From: Bacteroidota bacterium | GTDB lineage: Bacteria; Bacteroidota; Bacteroidia; Chitinophagales; LD1 | Reading direction: 5' to 3' | Assembly: GCA_016715625.1 (NCBI GenBank) | Contig: JADJZU010000001.1 | Location: 186,001-250,000, forward strand | DNA: 64,000 bases | Part shown: positions 19,458 to 27,532 of the stretch, piece by piece | Position numbering within the stretch: position 1 is the first letter of the stretch | How the letters are laid out: every line of letters begins with the position of its first letter | Position numbers and translations under genes: made by a program | Notes under the pieces: model-generated | Databases searched by the model: none | The model's input: only the letters and a program-made list of their open reading frames with translations | What the model was told of the DNA's origin: nothing

Positions 19458-20129
19458 ATGCGATTGTTACTCCCCCTGCTGTTTACCTTTTTGTCTTCCC
19501 TCGCTTTTTCTCAAACCGGTAAAGGCATCAACGACCCCGAAGCCGCTGACCTGCTCCGGAAAGTGAGCGACAAATACAAGACCTACAAAAATGTGTCGGT
19601 GGCGTATAAACTGCTGATACAAAAACCCAGCCTGAAGCCCACTGATGATGAACGGAAGTTAATCGATACGCTATCCGGCAATGCCTTGCTGGAGGGAGGC
19701 AAATTCAATATTCAAATGAACGGTCAACAGACTTTTTGCGATGGCAAAAACATTTGGACCTACATGGCCCGCGAAAAAGAAGTGCAGGTCAATTACTACA
19801 CCGATGAAAACGACATCTTCTCTCCCACCCGCATTTTTACGGTCTACAAAGACGGGTTTAACTATCAGGTAAAAGAAAAGAAAAGCGTAGGCGGCAAAAA
19901 CCTGACGGTGGTAGAAATGGTGCCCACCGCCAGTGCTTCTTATTTTAAAATAGATGTAACCCTCGATGCCTCCACCCTGCAGATTCTGGAGTCCAAAATA
20001 TATGAGCGTAATGGCACGCGCTATATTTACAAACTCAGCAAGCAGTCTTACAATGTAGCCACCACCCCCGACACCTTTAGCTTCGACCCCAAAACACATC
20101 CGGGGGTAAAGGTGACCGACCTCCGCTAA
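19458..20129 (+). CDS. LolA-like outer membrane lipoprotein carrier
   Basis: A 223-residue periplasmic protein with a signal peptide (MRLLLPLLFTFLSSLAFSQ). The mature part has the LolA/LolB half-barrel pattern: an early helix DPEAADLLRKVSDKYKTYKNVSVAYKL, then strands including GKFNIQMNGQQTFCDGKNIWTYM and a C-terminal PDTFSFDPKTHPGVKV, matching the conserved F-x-F-x2 ending of LolA proteins. LolA shuttles lipoproteins from the inner membrane to the outer membrane. Position directly after ftsK, with a 15-bp gap, matches many Bacteroidota genomes. Divergent LolA-like proteins may have other lipid cargoes, so the precise role is inferred. Confidence 0.85.
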   Translation: MRLLLPLLFTFLSSLAFSQTGKGINDPEAADLLRKVSDKYKTYKNVSVAYKLLIQKPSLKPTDDERKLIDTLSGNALLEGGKFNIQMNGQQTFCDGKNIWTYMAREKEVQVNYYTDENDIFSPTRIFTVYKDGFNYQVKEKKSVGGKNLTVVEMVPTASASYFKIDVTLDASTLQILESKIYERNGTRYIYKLSKQSYNVATTPDTFSFDPKTHPGVKVTDLR

Positions 20130-20207
20130 TTCATTGATGCATCGTCCCGCGTTTATATCGCATCTAATGGGGTAGTCGTTTATATTCACTTCATAATTTT
20201 TTAACTG

Positions 20208-21870
20208 ATGAGAAACCTTCTACTCCCCGGGCTTTGCCTGTTGGCTTTCGCATTTCATAGCCATGCACAAAACAACGTAGGGATTGGCACGCCCAATCCG
20301 GATGCCAGTGCTATTCTCGATTTGCAGGATAACGCCAAAGGACTGCTGGTCCCTCGTTTAACGTCCACTCAGCGACAAGCCATTGCAGCCCCTGCCAATG
20401 GCTTGTTGGTCTATGATATTACGGTGAATTGCTTTTACTATTTCAGCAGCGGCACAGGATGGAATTCGCTGTGTCAGGTAGCAGGAGCCCCACGGTCCAC
20501 CGCCTTGCCAAGGCACACCGAGATTACCCAGGGCATACCGGTGCCGATGGCAATACAGGCCCGCAAGGGCCACAGGGAGTGGCGGGCGCAGCCGGACCTG
20601 CAGGACCCACCGGTGACACCGGCCCTGCAGGTGCAAATGGCGCAGCCGAGCCGCTGGCCCGCCAGGCAACACCGGCCCCATCGGAGATACCGGGCCGCAA
20701 GGTTTGCAAGGCATTCAGGGCATTCAAGGAGTGCAGGGTATACAAGGGGCAACCGGAGATACAGGCCCACAAGGTATTCAGGGTATTCAAGGGGTAGCAG
20801 GTGTTACCGGAGATACAGGCCCACAAGGTATTCAGGGCCCGCAAAGGCATACAGGGAGTACCCGGAGCCACCGGCCCGCAGGGCATCACCGGCCCCAGCG
20901 GTGCTACAGGACCTACCGGCCCCAACTGGAACATCACCAATTTTGCCTATAACGCAGATGGCTCACTCAACCTGACAACGAGTTTGCCGCAGAATCTTAA
21001 TACCACTACTAAGGCATGGTTACTGTCGGGCAACAGTGCTACTACTCCTCCCACCGACTTTATCGGCACCACCGATGCGCAGGACTGGGTTATTAAAACG
21101 AATAACACCGAGCGGGCCCGAGTGCTTTCTACAGGCAATGTGGGTATAGGAACTGCCACCCCGATTCAAAAATTGCACCTTTCGGGCACTTATAGCGCAG
21201 CAGCCGTAGGAGCGGGTCAATTACGCCAGACTAACTTAACGGCTGCCGGGGGCTATGGTGGTGCAGTGGTCAATCCGGCCTTTAATATCCAACAACCGAC
21301 CATTCGTGTAGATGCTTTTGGAAACGCTGCCGGTTTTAATCCCGCAGCCACCTACCCTACCAACTCGTATCCGCGCTAATAGCGAATTTGGATGCCAATG
21401 GCGACCTGCACGTGATGCATCCCCGCACAGAGTATTACTACGTGGTGCAAACAGCGGGACGCTTAGCCGTTGCCAGCGGAACCTTTACCGTGAACCCCAA
21501 CATGACCCAGACGATTACCGTGCCGCCAGGCCAAACAGCCGAAGTGTATTTAACGGCTTCTATCGGCATGTCGAATACAGCGACCACAGCGGGCCTCATC
21601 AATGTGGTGGATGTAGCTTACTTTATTGACAATGTGCTGATGCCATACGGAGGGTTTGCGCGCAAATCGGTTATCAATTCATCTACCGGTGGCAATGCTT
21701 TCGAGAATGTTTCTATTGTAGGTATGGCTGTGCTGGGACCCGGAGTTCATACCATAGATTTCCGCTCCAGAAGAAACGGAGGAACAGCCGGAGCCAGCGT
21801 AAACATTGGTGGCGATGGATTTGTGGATGCCACAGCGGGTGCTATGAACTTAATCGTTACTTACAGATAA
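20208..21870 (+). CDS. Secreted collagen-like fibre protein, broken by at least four small indels
   Basis: Reconstructed as about 550 residues. A signal peptide is followed by a module ([19 protein letters not shown], then [19 protein letters not shown]) shared with the gene at 26127. Next is a Gly-X-Y collagen-like region (20.49-20.92 kb; [21 protein letters not shown]), then a fibre-like part ([17 protein letters not shown]) and a beta-rich end finishing MNLIVTYR. The reading frame changes at least four times: inside 20480-20530 (several bases disturbed), at about 20648 (one G missing in GCCGAG), at 20843-20845 (one A too many) and near 21360 (one base missing). Each repair restores glycine periodicity or reading. 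Either the sequence is poor here or the gene is decaying. It probably forms a trimeric extracellular stalk; the ligand is unknown. Confidence 0.75.
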
Positions 21871-21876
21871 GCCGCT

Positions 21877-22119
21877 ATGAAAAAACATTTCCTCTTACTA
21901 TTCGGCTTTATTCCCCTGCTCTTTCACGCGCAAGATGATTCTTCGTTAAAAAAGAATGCGCATATACAATCGGTAAATTGTGTTACTGCCTCTTCAGCCA
22001 CATTAACTCCACTCACATCGTCTAAGAAGACATTTGTAGCAAAGCCCGTAGTTCAGGAGCAACCATCGGCCGATACCTTGAGCATTATGCATAGCCGAAA
22101 ACAAATTTACCCCGATTAG
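21877..22119 (+). CDS. Small exported protein of unknown function
   Basis: An 80-residue protein beginning with a clear signal peptide (MKKHFLLLFGFIPLLFHAQ). The short mature part is Ser/Thr/Lys-rich and has one Cys in SVNCVTASSATL. It starts six bp after the stop codon of the collagen-like gene and is probably co-transcribed with it. No motif or family was recognised. It could be a small partner of the fibre protein, which is inference from position only. The stop is followed within 10 bp by the convergent MBL-fold gene. Confidence 0.65.
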   Translation: MKKHFLLLFGFIPLLFHAQDDSSLKKNAHIQSVNCVTASSATLTPLTSSKKTFVAKPVVQEQPSADTLSIMHSRKQIYPD

Positions 22120-22125
22120 TAGACT

Positions 22126-22968
22126 TTAAATCAGTTCACTCAGGCGCAGCGATTCTTTGTCGCGAACTCCACGCTCTGTGTTTTGCAAAGAACAGAGTTC
22201 GGTAATCGGGTCATGCTCAAAGAAGAGTAGATAATTACCGGTAGCCGATTGGTCCAGCAAGGCTTTTTTCTCATTGAGTGTCAGTAGCGGGCGGGTATCA
22301 TAAGCCATTACATAAGGTAGCGGTAAATGCGCTTTACTCGGAAAGAGATCGGCACAATAAACAATGGTATATCCTTTATAGGCAATATGTGGCACAAACA
22401 TACTTTCGGTGTGTCCATTCACTGTTTTCATTTGTATGGAAGGATGCACATCAAAACTATCGGTAGCGGCAAACCGGAGCTGCCCGCTCTGCTGAATGGG
22501 CAATATATTATCGGACAGGAAAGAAGCTTTTTCGCGTGCATTGGGGACCGTGGCCCACTGCCAATGCTGTTCGTGACTCCAGTAGGTAGCATTGGGGAAT
22601 GCCGGAATCAGTTTGCCGGAACTGTCTCTTACAATTGCACCACCGCAGTGGTCAAAATGCAAGTGCGATAAAAGGACATCAGTGACATCCGAAGCGGTAA
22701 ACCCATGCTTATTCAGCGACTTTTCGAGCGAGTCATCGCCATGAGGTTCATAATAGCTGAAAAATTTAGCGTCTTGTTTATTCCCCAAGCCGCAATCAAT
22801 TAATATCAATTGCTTACCGTCCTCTATCAACAGGCAACGCATAGCCCAGGTGCATAGGTTATTGCTATCAGGTGGGTTTAACTTTTGCCAGATGGTTTTG
22901 GGCACCACACCAAACATGGCGCCACCATCCAGTTTAAAATAACCGGTGTCTATTGTATGTAGCTTCAT
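22126..22968 (-). CDS. MBL-fold (metallo-beta-lactamase superfamily) metal hydrolase
   Basis: A 280-residue cytoplasmic hydrolase. The core dinuclear-metal motif HLHFDHCGG (HxHxDH) is present, preceded by LILIDCGLGNK and followed by a second metal His in NGHTESMF and the Asp of VYCADLFPS. A later FFEHDP supplies the last His of the fold. The overall pattern resembles the AttM/lactonase-like and quinol-associated MBL families with two zinc or iron ions, but the substrate cannot be named. Its start codon overlaps the end of ribH by four bases (ATGA type), so translation is likely coupled. No link to riboflavin chemistry is apparent from the sequence. Confidence 0.85.
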   Translation of the reverse strand: MKLHTIDTGYFKLDGGAMFGVVPKTIWQKLNPPDSNNLCTWAMRCLLIEDGKQLILIDCGLGNKQDAKFFSYYEPHGDDSLEKSLNKHGFTASDVTDVLLSHLHFDHCGGAIVRDSSGKLIPAFPNATYWSHEQHWQWATVPNAREKASFLSDNILPIQQSGQLRFAATDSFDVHPSIQMKTVNGHTESMFVPHIAYKGYTIVYCADLFPSKAHLPLPYVMAYDTRPLLTLNEKKALLDQSATGNYLLFFEHDPITELCSLQNTERGVRDKESLRLSELI

Positions 22969-23438
22969 ACGGATTGCTTAATAGCGATAACTTTTAATGC
23001 CGCCAAGGCACACTCCACTCCTTTATTGCCATGTCTGCCACCAGCCCTATCCAGCGCTTGTTGTTTGTTGTTGGTGGTAAGCAGTCCAAACACAAAAGGC
23101 TTACTTCTTTCTAAACTCAGTTTCATAAGCCCATCCGCCACAGCATGGTTGATGTACACATCATGGTCGGTGTCGCCTTTTATCACGCAACCCAGGCAAA
23201 TAACCGCATCGCAGTCGGCTCGGTCGGCATATAGCGCAGTAATAGGCAGTTCGTAAGCTCCAGGGGCGTGATACACCCTGATGCGGTCTGCCGTCACACC
23301 GGCCTGCAAGAATGTAGACTGGCAGCCCTCGCTCAGTTGTCCGGTAATATCCAGATGATATTCAGAAACGACAATAGCTATGTTCACGCTGCTAAAATCG
23401 CCTAAGGGTATGTCCAGTTTAGATAAATCAGTATTCAT
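22965..23438 (-). CDS. ribH: 6,7-dimethyl-8-ribityllumazine synthase
   Basis: A 157-residue enzyme that condenses 3,4-dihydroxybutanone 4-phosphate with the ribityl-aminopyrimidine to make lumazine, the penultimate step of riboflavin synthesis. Recognisable blocks are NIAIVVSEYH at the N-terminus, the substrate loop PGAYELP (usually PGAFELP), CLGCVIKGDTDHDVYIN with the catalytic-site His, and GGRHGNKGVECALAAL near the C-terminus. Length is normal for the icosahedral or pentameric family. It is followed by an overlapping MBL-fold gene. It is separated from the ribosomal unit by a strong terminator at 23470-23497, so it needs its own promoter, which I could not place. Confidence 0.95.
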   Translation of the reverse strand: MNTDLSKLDIPLGDFSSVNIAIVVSEYHLDITGQLSEGCQSTFLQAGVTADRIRVYHAPGAYELPITALYADRADCDAVICLGCVIKGDTDHDVYINHAVADGLMKLSLERSKPFVFGLLTTNNKQQALDRAGGRHGNKGVECALAALKVIAIKQSV

Positions 23439-23466
23439 TTTAGATTGCTTTGCTTGAAATGCATAA

Positions 23467-23499
23467 ATAAAAAAAGCCTCGCAAATGCGAGGCTTTCGT
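23467..23499 (-). terminator. Rho-independent terminator after rplX
   Basis: On the minus strand an AAAGCCTCGC / GCGAGGCTTT stem with loop ATTT is followed by a long T run (the A run 23468-23475 on the plus strand). It lies about 20 bp beyond the rplX stop codon and before ribH. It marks the end of the rpsC-rplX transcription unit, which would not be expected if rplE followed as in the usual spc operon. Confidence 0.9.
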
Positions 23500-23516
23500 A
23501 ATAACCATGACTTGTA

Positions 23517-23825
23517 TTAGTCGATATTTTTTCCGGTCTTTTTAGAATACCGAACGGCTTTGCCTTTTTCGTCCTTTCTACCGATGCGGGTTGGTTTATT
23601 ATCGCTCAGCAATTGCACATTCGAAATGTGGATTCCGCCCGGTGTTTTTACAATACCGCCCTGAGGATTCTTCGCATTGGGTTTGGTGTGTTTGCTGTTC
23701 AGGTTGAGTCCTTCTACCACTACGCGAGATTTTGCACGATCCACCTCAATAACTCTTCCTTTCTTTCCTTTATCGTCTCCGGTAATCACCAGAACCGTAT
23801 CGTCTTTTTTAATACCTAATTTCAT
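23517..23825 (-). CDS. rplX: 50S ribosomal protein L24
   Basis: A 102-residue protein with the KOW motif at the start ([21 protein letters not shown]), then [20 protein letters not shown] and [19 protein letters not shown]24 is an early assembly protein of the large subunit, binding the 5' part of 23S rRNA. Gene length and sequence are ordinary. It is unusual in being the last gene of its unit: rplE, rpsN and the rest of the spc operon do not follow; instead there is a terminator and then ribH. Confidence 0.97.
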   Translation of the reverse strand: MKLGIKKDDTVLVITGDDKGKKGRVIEVDRAKSRVVVEGLNLNSKHTKPNAKNPQGGIVKTPGGIHISNVQLLSDNKPTRIGRKDEKGKAVRYSKKTGKNID

Positions 23826-23865
23826 CTTTATTGTTTTTTCGATTCTTACTTAATCTGATTAGCAA

Positions 23866-24234
23866 TTACAACACTTCCGGAGCTAATGAAACAATTTTCA
23901 TAAACTGCTTGTCGCGAAGTTCGCGGGCTACCGGTCCGAAGATACGTGTGCCACGAGGTTCATCCTGATTGTTTAACAACACCACAGCGTTGTCATCAAA
24001 GCGGATGTATGAACCATCTTTTCTGCGAATGGCTTTTGCCGTTCTTACTACCACAGCTTTAGAAACCGTTCCTTTTTTTACACCCCCGGTAGGTAATGCT
24101 TTTTTAATGGTCACCACCACTTTATCGCCAATGCTGGCGTAGCGTCTTTTAGTGCCTCCTAAAACACGGATAACAAGCACTTCCTTTGCTCCGCTATTGT
24201 CTGCCACATTGGCTCTTGATTCTTGCTGTAACAT
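23866..24234 (-). CDS. rplN: 50S ribosomal protein L14
   Basis: A 122-residue protein beginning [19 protein letters not shown], the invariant L14 start. It includes the signature [19 protein letters not shown] and ends [12 protein letters not shown], all typical. L14 sits at the subunit interface near L19 and is a target of the silencing factor RsfS. Intact frame; 45 bp separates it from rpsQ and 40 bp from rplX, within the same transcription unit. Confidence 0.98.
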   Translation of the reverse strand: MLQQESRANVADNSGAKEVLVIRVLGGTKRRYASIGDKVVVTIKKALPTGGVKKGTVSKAVVVRTAKAIRRKDGSYIRFDDNAVVLLNNQDEPRGTRIFGPVARELRDKQFMKIVSLAPEVL

Positions 24235-24278
24235 CTTCTTCTATTATGAATGATTATGAATAATGCTATTCTTAGTAA

Positions 24279-24530
24279 TTACTTCGCTCTTTCCACTACT
24301 TCCACCAGTCTCCAACGCTTGGTCTTGCTCAAAGGGCGTGTTTCTGATAAGACAATATCTCCAGCTTTGGCATCATTCTTTTCATCATGTGCTTTAAAGC
24401 TTTTGGTTTGCTTTACAAATTTGCCATAGATAGGGTGCTGCACCTTTCTTTCGATGGATACAGTAATGGTTTTATCCATTTTATCGCTGGTCACTACACC
24501 GGTTCTTTCTTTTCTGAGATTTCTTTCCAT
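24279..24530 (-). CDS. rpsQ: 30S ribosomal protein S17
   Basis: An 83-residue S17 protein. The start [20 protein letters not shown] and the core [21 protein letters not shown] and [19 protein letters not shown] are family-typical. S17 is a primary 16S rRNA binder in the body of the small subunit. The frame is intact and lies 20 bp after rpmC. Confidence 0.97.
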   Translation of the reverse strand: MERNLRKERTGVVTSDKMDKTITVSIERKVQHPIYGKFVKQTKSFKAHDEKNDAKAGDIVLSETRPLSKTKRWRLVEVVERAK

Positions 24531-24550
24531 GATACTTGGTATTATGCTGA

Positions 24551-24760
24551 TTAGGCCTTGTTTCTTTTGTTAAGTTCTGTAAGCAATCGTGCTACATTTC
24601 TTCTTTTGGTGCGGATAGACAATGGATTGTCGAGCGGAGTCACATTGTGACCGAACTCCATACGCTGCAACTCTGCTTTATCTTCAGCAATCTTAGACTT
24701 TAAATCCTCGGTTACAAACTGAGAAACGTCTTCGTGGTTATATTTTTTGTTAGCTCCCAT
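24551..24760 (-). CDS. rpmC: 50S ribosomal protein L29
   Basis: A 69-residue protein in the invariant position between rplP and rpsQ. It has the L29 two-helix pattern: [31 protein letters not shown] then [20 protein letters not shown]29 sits near the peptide exit tunnel with L23. The start ATG lies 11 bp beyond the rplP stop. Frame intact. Confidence 0.95.
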   Translation of the reverse strand: MGANKKYNHEDVSQFVTEDLKSKIAEDKAELQRMEFGHNVTPLDNPLSIRTKRRNVARLLTELNKRNKA

Positions 24761-24771
24761 GGCTCTTATTT

Positions 24772-25195
24772 TTAAGCTTCTACCGCATCTCTGCGAGTGA
24801 TGAATTTAGTTTTTACAGAAAGTTTGTGTGCTGCCAGTGTCATAGCTTCTAAAGCCACTGCACGTGATACACCATCCACTTCAAACAAGATTCTACCTGC
24901 CTGAACGGGTGCTTCCCAACCCTCCGGGTTACCTTTACCCTTTACCCATACGAACCTCTAACGGCTTTCTGGTAATTGGCTTATCCGGGAAAATACGAAT
25001 CCAAACTTTTCCTTCTCTTTTCATAAAACGGGTGAAAGCCACACGGGCAGCTTCAATTTGCTTGTTGCTTATTTTACCGCTTTCCAGACTCTTCAAGGCA
25101 AACGTACCAAAAGCAATTTCTGCTCCACGGTAAGTAACATCCGCTACTCTGCCTTTCTGGGTTTTTCTCCACTTGGTTCTTTTAGGTAATAACAT
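24772..25195 (-). CDS. rplP: 50S ribosomal protein L16 (frame interrupted by one extra base)
   Basis: L16 binds near the A site of the large subunit and is needed for its function. The N-terminal 86 residues read cleanly ([20 protein letters not shown] to LEVRMGKG) and then hit a stop at 24935. Removing one C from the CCC run at 24938-24940 (GGG on the coding strand) gives [28 protein letters not shown] and runs to TAA at 24772-24774 with the end RRDAVEA. The repaired length is 140 residues, exactly that of the family. Loss of the C-terminal third of L16 would not be tolerated in a normal cell, so this single extra base is best read as a sequencing or assembly error. It sits 36 bp after rpsC. 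Confidence 0.95.
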
Positions 25196-25231
25196 ATTAC
25201 TGAGAGTTAATCTTTAATGGTTATGCTGATA

Positions 25232-25954
25232 TTAATTGTCTTTGCGACCTCCGCCTATGCGACCCGGCCCTTTTGGTCTGCGCTTTTCTTGTTTTTCTTC
25301 GCCTGCAAATGCACCGGTCAAATCTTTTTTACCGTATACTTCTCCGCGGCATACCCATACTTTGATACCAATTTTGCCATATACTGTCAATGCTTCAGAG
25401 ATAGCGTAGTCGATATCTGCTCTCCAGGTGTGAAGAGGAGTTCTGCCTTGCTTGTATTCTTCTGTTCTGGCTATATCGGCACCTCCGATACGTCCACCAA
25501 TTCTGATTTTGATACCTTCTGCACCCATGCGCATAGCAGAGGCGATAGCCATTTTAATAGCTCTGCGGTAGTTAATACGCGCCTCTAACTGTTTGGCAAC
25601 TGTTTCGCCAACAATAGCAGCTTCCAACTCCGGTCTGCGAATTTCAACGATATTGATTTGAACTTCTTTTCCGGTCAGTTTTTTCAATTCTTCTTTAATT
25701 CTATCTACCTCAGTGCCACCTCTTCCTATGATAATTCCCGGACGGCTGGTGTGAATATTGACAGTTACGCGCTTCATTGTTCTTTCGATAACAACGCGCG
25801 AAATGCCGCCTTTATTAATACGTGCTTTCAAATACTGGCGGATTTTTTCATCTTCTACCAATTTAGCAGCAGCATCTTTACCACCGTACCAGTTACTTTC
25901 CCAGCCTCTTACGATGCCAAGACGGTTTGCAATAGGACTCGTTTTCTGACCCAT
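25232..25954 (-). CDS. rpsC: 30S ribosomal protein S3
   Basis: A 240-residue S3 protein starting [20 protein letters not shown]. The KH domain ([20 protein letters not shown]) and the C-terminal S3 domain ([37 protein letters not shown]) are present; the basic tail ends in the [10 protein letters not shown] stretch. S3 lines the mRNA entry tunnel of the small subunit. Here it is the first gene of its transcription unit; rplV, which normally overlaps or abuts rpsC, is absent, and a strong promoter lies 40-70 bp upstream. Confidence 0.98.
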   Translation of the reverse strand: MGQKTSPIANRLGIVRGWESNWYGGKDAAAKLVEDEKIRQYLKARINKGGISRVVIERTMKRVTVNIHTSRPGIIIGRGGTEVDRIKEELKKLTGKEVQINIVEIRRPELEAAIVGETVAKQLEARINYRRAIKMAIASAMRMGAEGIKIRIGGRIGGADIARTEEYKQGRTPLHTWRADIDYAISEALTVYGKIGIKVWVCRGEVYGKKDLTGAFAGEEKQEKRRPKGPGRIGGGRKDN

Positions 25955-25994
25955 GAAGTGTTGTTTATTACCTTGTTATTTTTTAAAAAGGAGT

Positions 25995-26026
25995 GCAAAT
26001 GTAGCCTTACAACTCAAATTTGCAAA
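25995..26026 (-). promoter_or_regulatory. Bacteroidota-type promoter for the rpsC-rplX unit
   Basis: On the minus strand, TTTG (plus-strand CAAA at 26023-26026) is followed by exactly 19 bases and then TACATTTGC (plus-strand 25995-26003), matching the Bacteroidota housekeeping consensus TTTG-N19-TAnnTTTG. It lies about 40 bp upstream of the rpsC ATG. It supports the idea that rpsC really begins a transcription unit here. Confidence 0.8.
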
Positions 26027-26126
26027 TGTGTGTCGCATAATTTCTGTGTCAAATATCCACCTCCTTTGAACATCAACGTCTGAATTAATATAAAAACTAC
26101 ATTCGTTCCCTCTTAAAACCACAAGA

Positions 26127-27532
26127 ATGAGACATATCTGGACGCTACTTTTTCCGGGTCTTTTTACCGTAAATATTATCGCACAAAACAACGTGGGGAT
26201 TGGAACCGCTGCCCCGGATGCTTCTTCCATTTTGGATTTAAGTTCTAGCAATCAGGGCTTTTTAGCGCCAAGAATGACCCAGGCGCAGCGGTTGGCAATT
26301 GCCACTCCTGCAGCCGGACTACTGGTTTTTGACCTAACAGATGGCTGCTACTACTATTATAACGGGCAATGGAACTCGCTTTGCCAACTAACCAGCGTTA
26401 CACCTTGTCCTGCAGCCACTTCGGGGAACATTTCCATGTTTACCTCCCCTACCGACCTCTGTAACTCCGTTTTGTTTCAAAATGGTAGTAACGTGGGCTT
26501 GAATACCACCACACCTACCGTCTCGTTAGAGATTAATGGCACAGACGCCATCGGTGTGCCTGCCGGGACCACCGCACAACAACCGGCAGGGGCTCCTGTG
26601 GGAGCATTACGTTATAATACCACGCTGGGTGTAATGGAAGTGTTTACAGGAACCTGTTGGCAAAACATAAACACCCCACCCATTGGTGCTACCTATATCC
26701 AATGGTTTAATGCTGCAGACCCTAACAACCTCTATCCATGCACCCAATGGGTAGCTACAGACCTTGCGAACGGAGAATTCATAAGAGCCAGTGGCGGTGC
26801 CTCTAACGTAGCAGCCGGTGGTGCGCTTACCGGTGTGTTGCAAGCCGGAGCTATCGAAGACCACGCACTCGGTAAGCGGAACTGCCAATGGCAGCGGGAA
26901 TTTAAATACATCGAGCGATGGTGCCCATACGCACGACTGGGGTGGCTGGTGGAGCAATGATGATAGTCGCGATTATACCACCAATGCCGGAAACGGTGAT
27001 GGAAATGGCAATACGCTGAGCGATAACGTTTTTTGGTGGGGTGGCAACCCCGGAACCACCGGCAACCCGAACCCCGAATTTGCTACCCGGACTGGCTCTA
27101 CCAGCGGTAACCATAACCACACGGGCACCACCAGCGGAGCGAACACATTTTCTGGAAATATTTACATCCCCTATGACGATAACCTGAGCGCTGATGTGCG
27201 TGATTTAAGCATGAATGATAACCCTACGCAATGCGGTGCTGGCTGGGACGGAAGGCATACGGTTGGAAATTTTATGGGTCGGCTTAGTGATGGCTGCATG
27301 GGGCAACCACAGCATTCTGACCGATGGCAACCACAATCACTCCATTGATTTTTACGCGCATCGCCATTTTATCAAATTGAGAGCCACCAGCAGCAGCGGG
27401 GCACATACGCATACCATTGCAGACCACACCCATACACTGCAACTAAATGGCGGTAATATGCTTACAGGAAGTGCCGGAACAGAAACAAGGCCCGATAATG
27501 TTGCGGTGATTTTTTGGAGAAGGACGAATTAG
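26127..27532 (+). CDS. Secreted phage-tail-collar-like fibre protein, His-rich, with two frameshifts
   Basis: About 467 residues after repair. A signal-like start (MRHIWTLLFPGLFTVNIIAQ) precedes the module [19 protein letters not shown]...VFDLTDGCYYYYNGQWNSLCQ, closely related to that of the gene at 20208. The middle (IQWFNAADPNNLYPCTQW) and C-terminal half resemble tail-collar/short-tail-fibre proteins: His-x-His motifs recur (HTHDWG, NHNHTG, NHNHSID, AHTHTIADHTHTL), and the end DNVAVIFWRRTN matches the collar-domain finish. Breaks: near 26865 (two bases missing or one extra; repair gives DHAHSVSG) and the GGGG run 27300-27303 (one G too many; repair gives CMGNHSILTDG). In phage fibres such His pairs bind a row of metal ions inside a trimer. 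This is probably a host surface fibre, since no other phage genes are present. Confidence 0.72.

Noticed and set aside
23466..23500. Riboswitch (FMN) upstream of ribH
   Set aside because: The only structure in front of ribH is a simple GC-rich hairpin with a T run on the rplX side, that is a terminator; no FMN-aptamer conserved blocks were seen.
26127..27532. Prophage remnant suggested by tail-collar similarity
   Set aside because: No capsid, terminase, integrase or lysis gene is nearby, and the protein has a secretion signal and a Bacteroidota N-terminal module.
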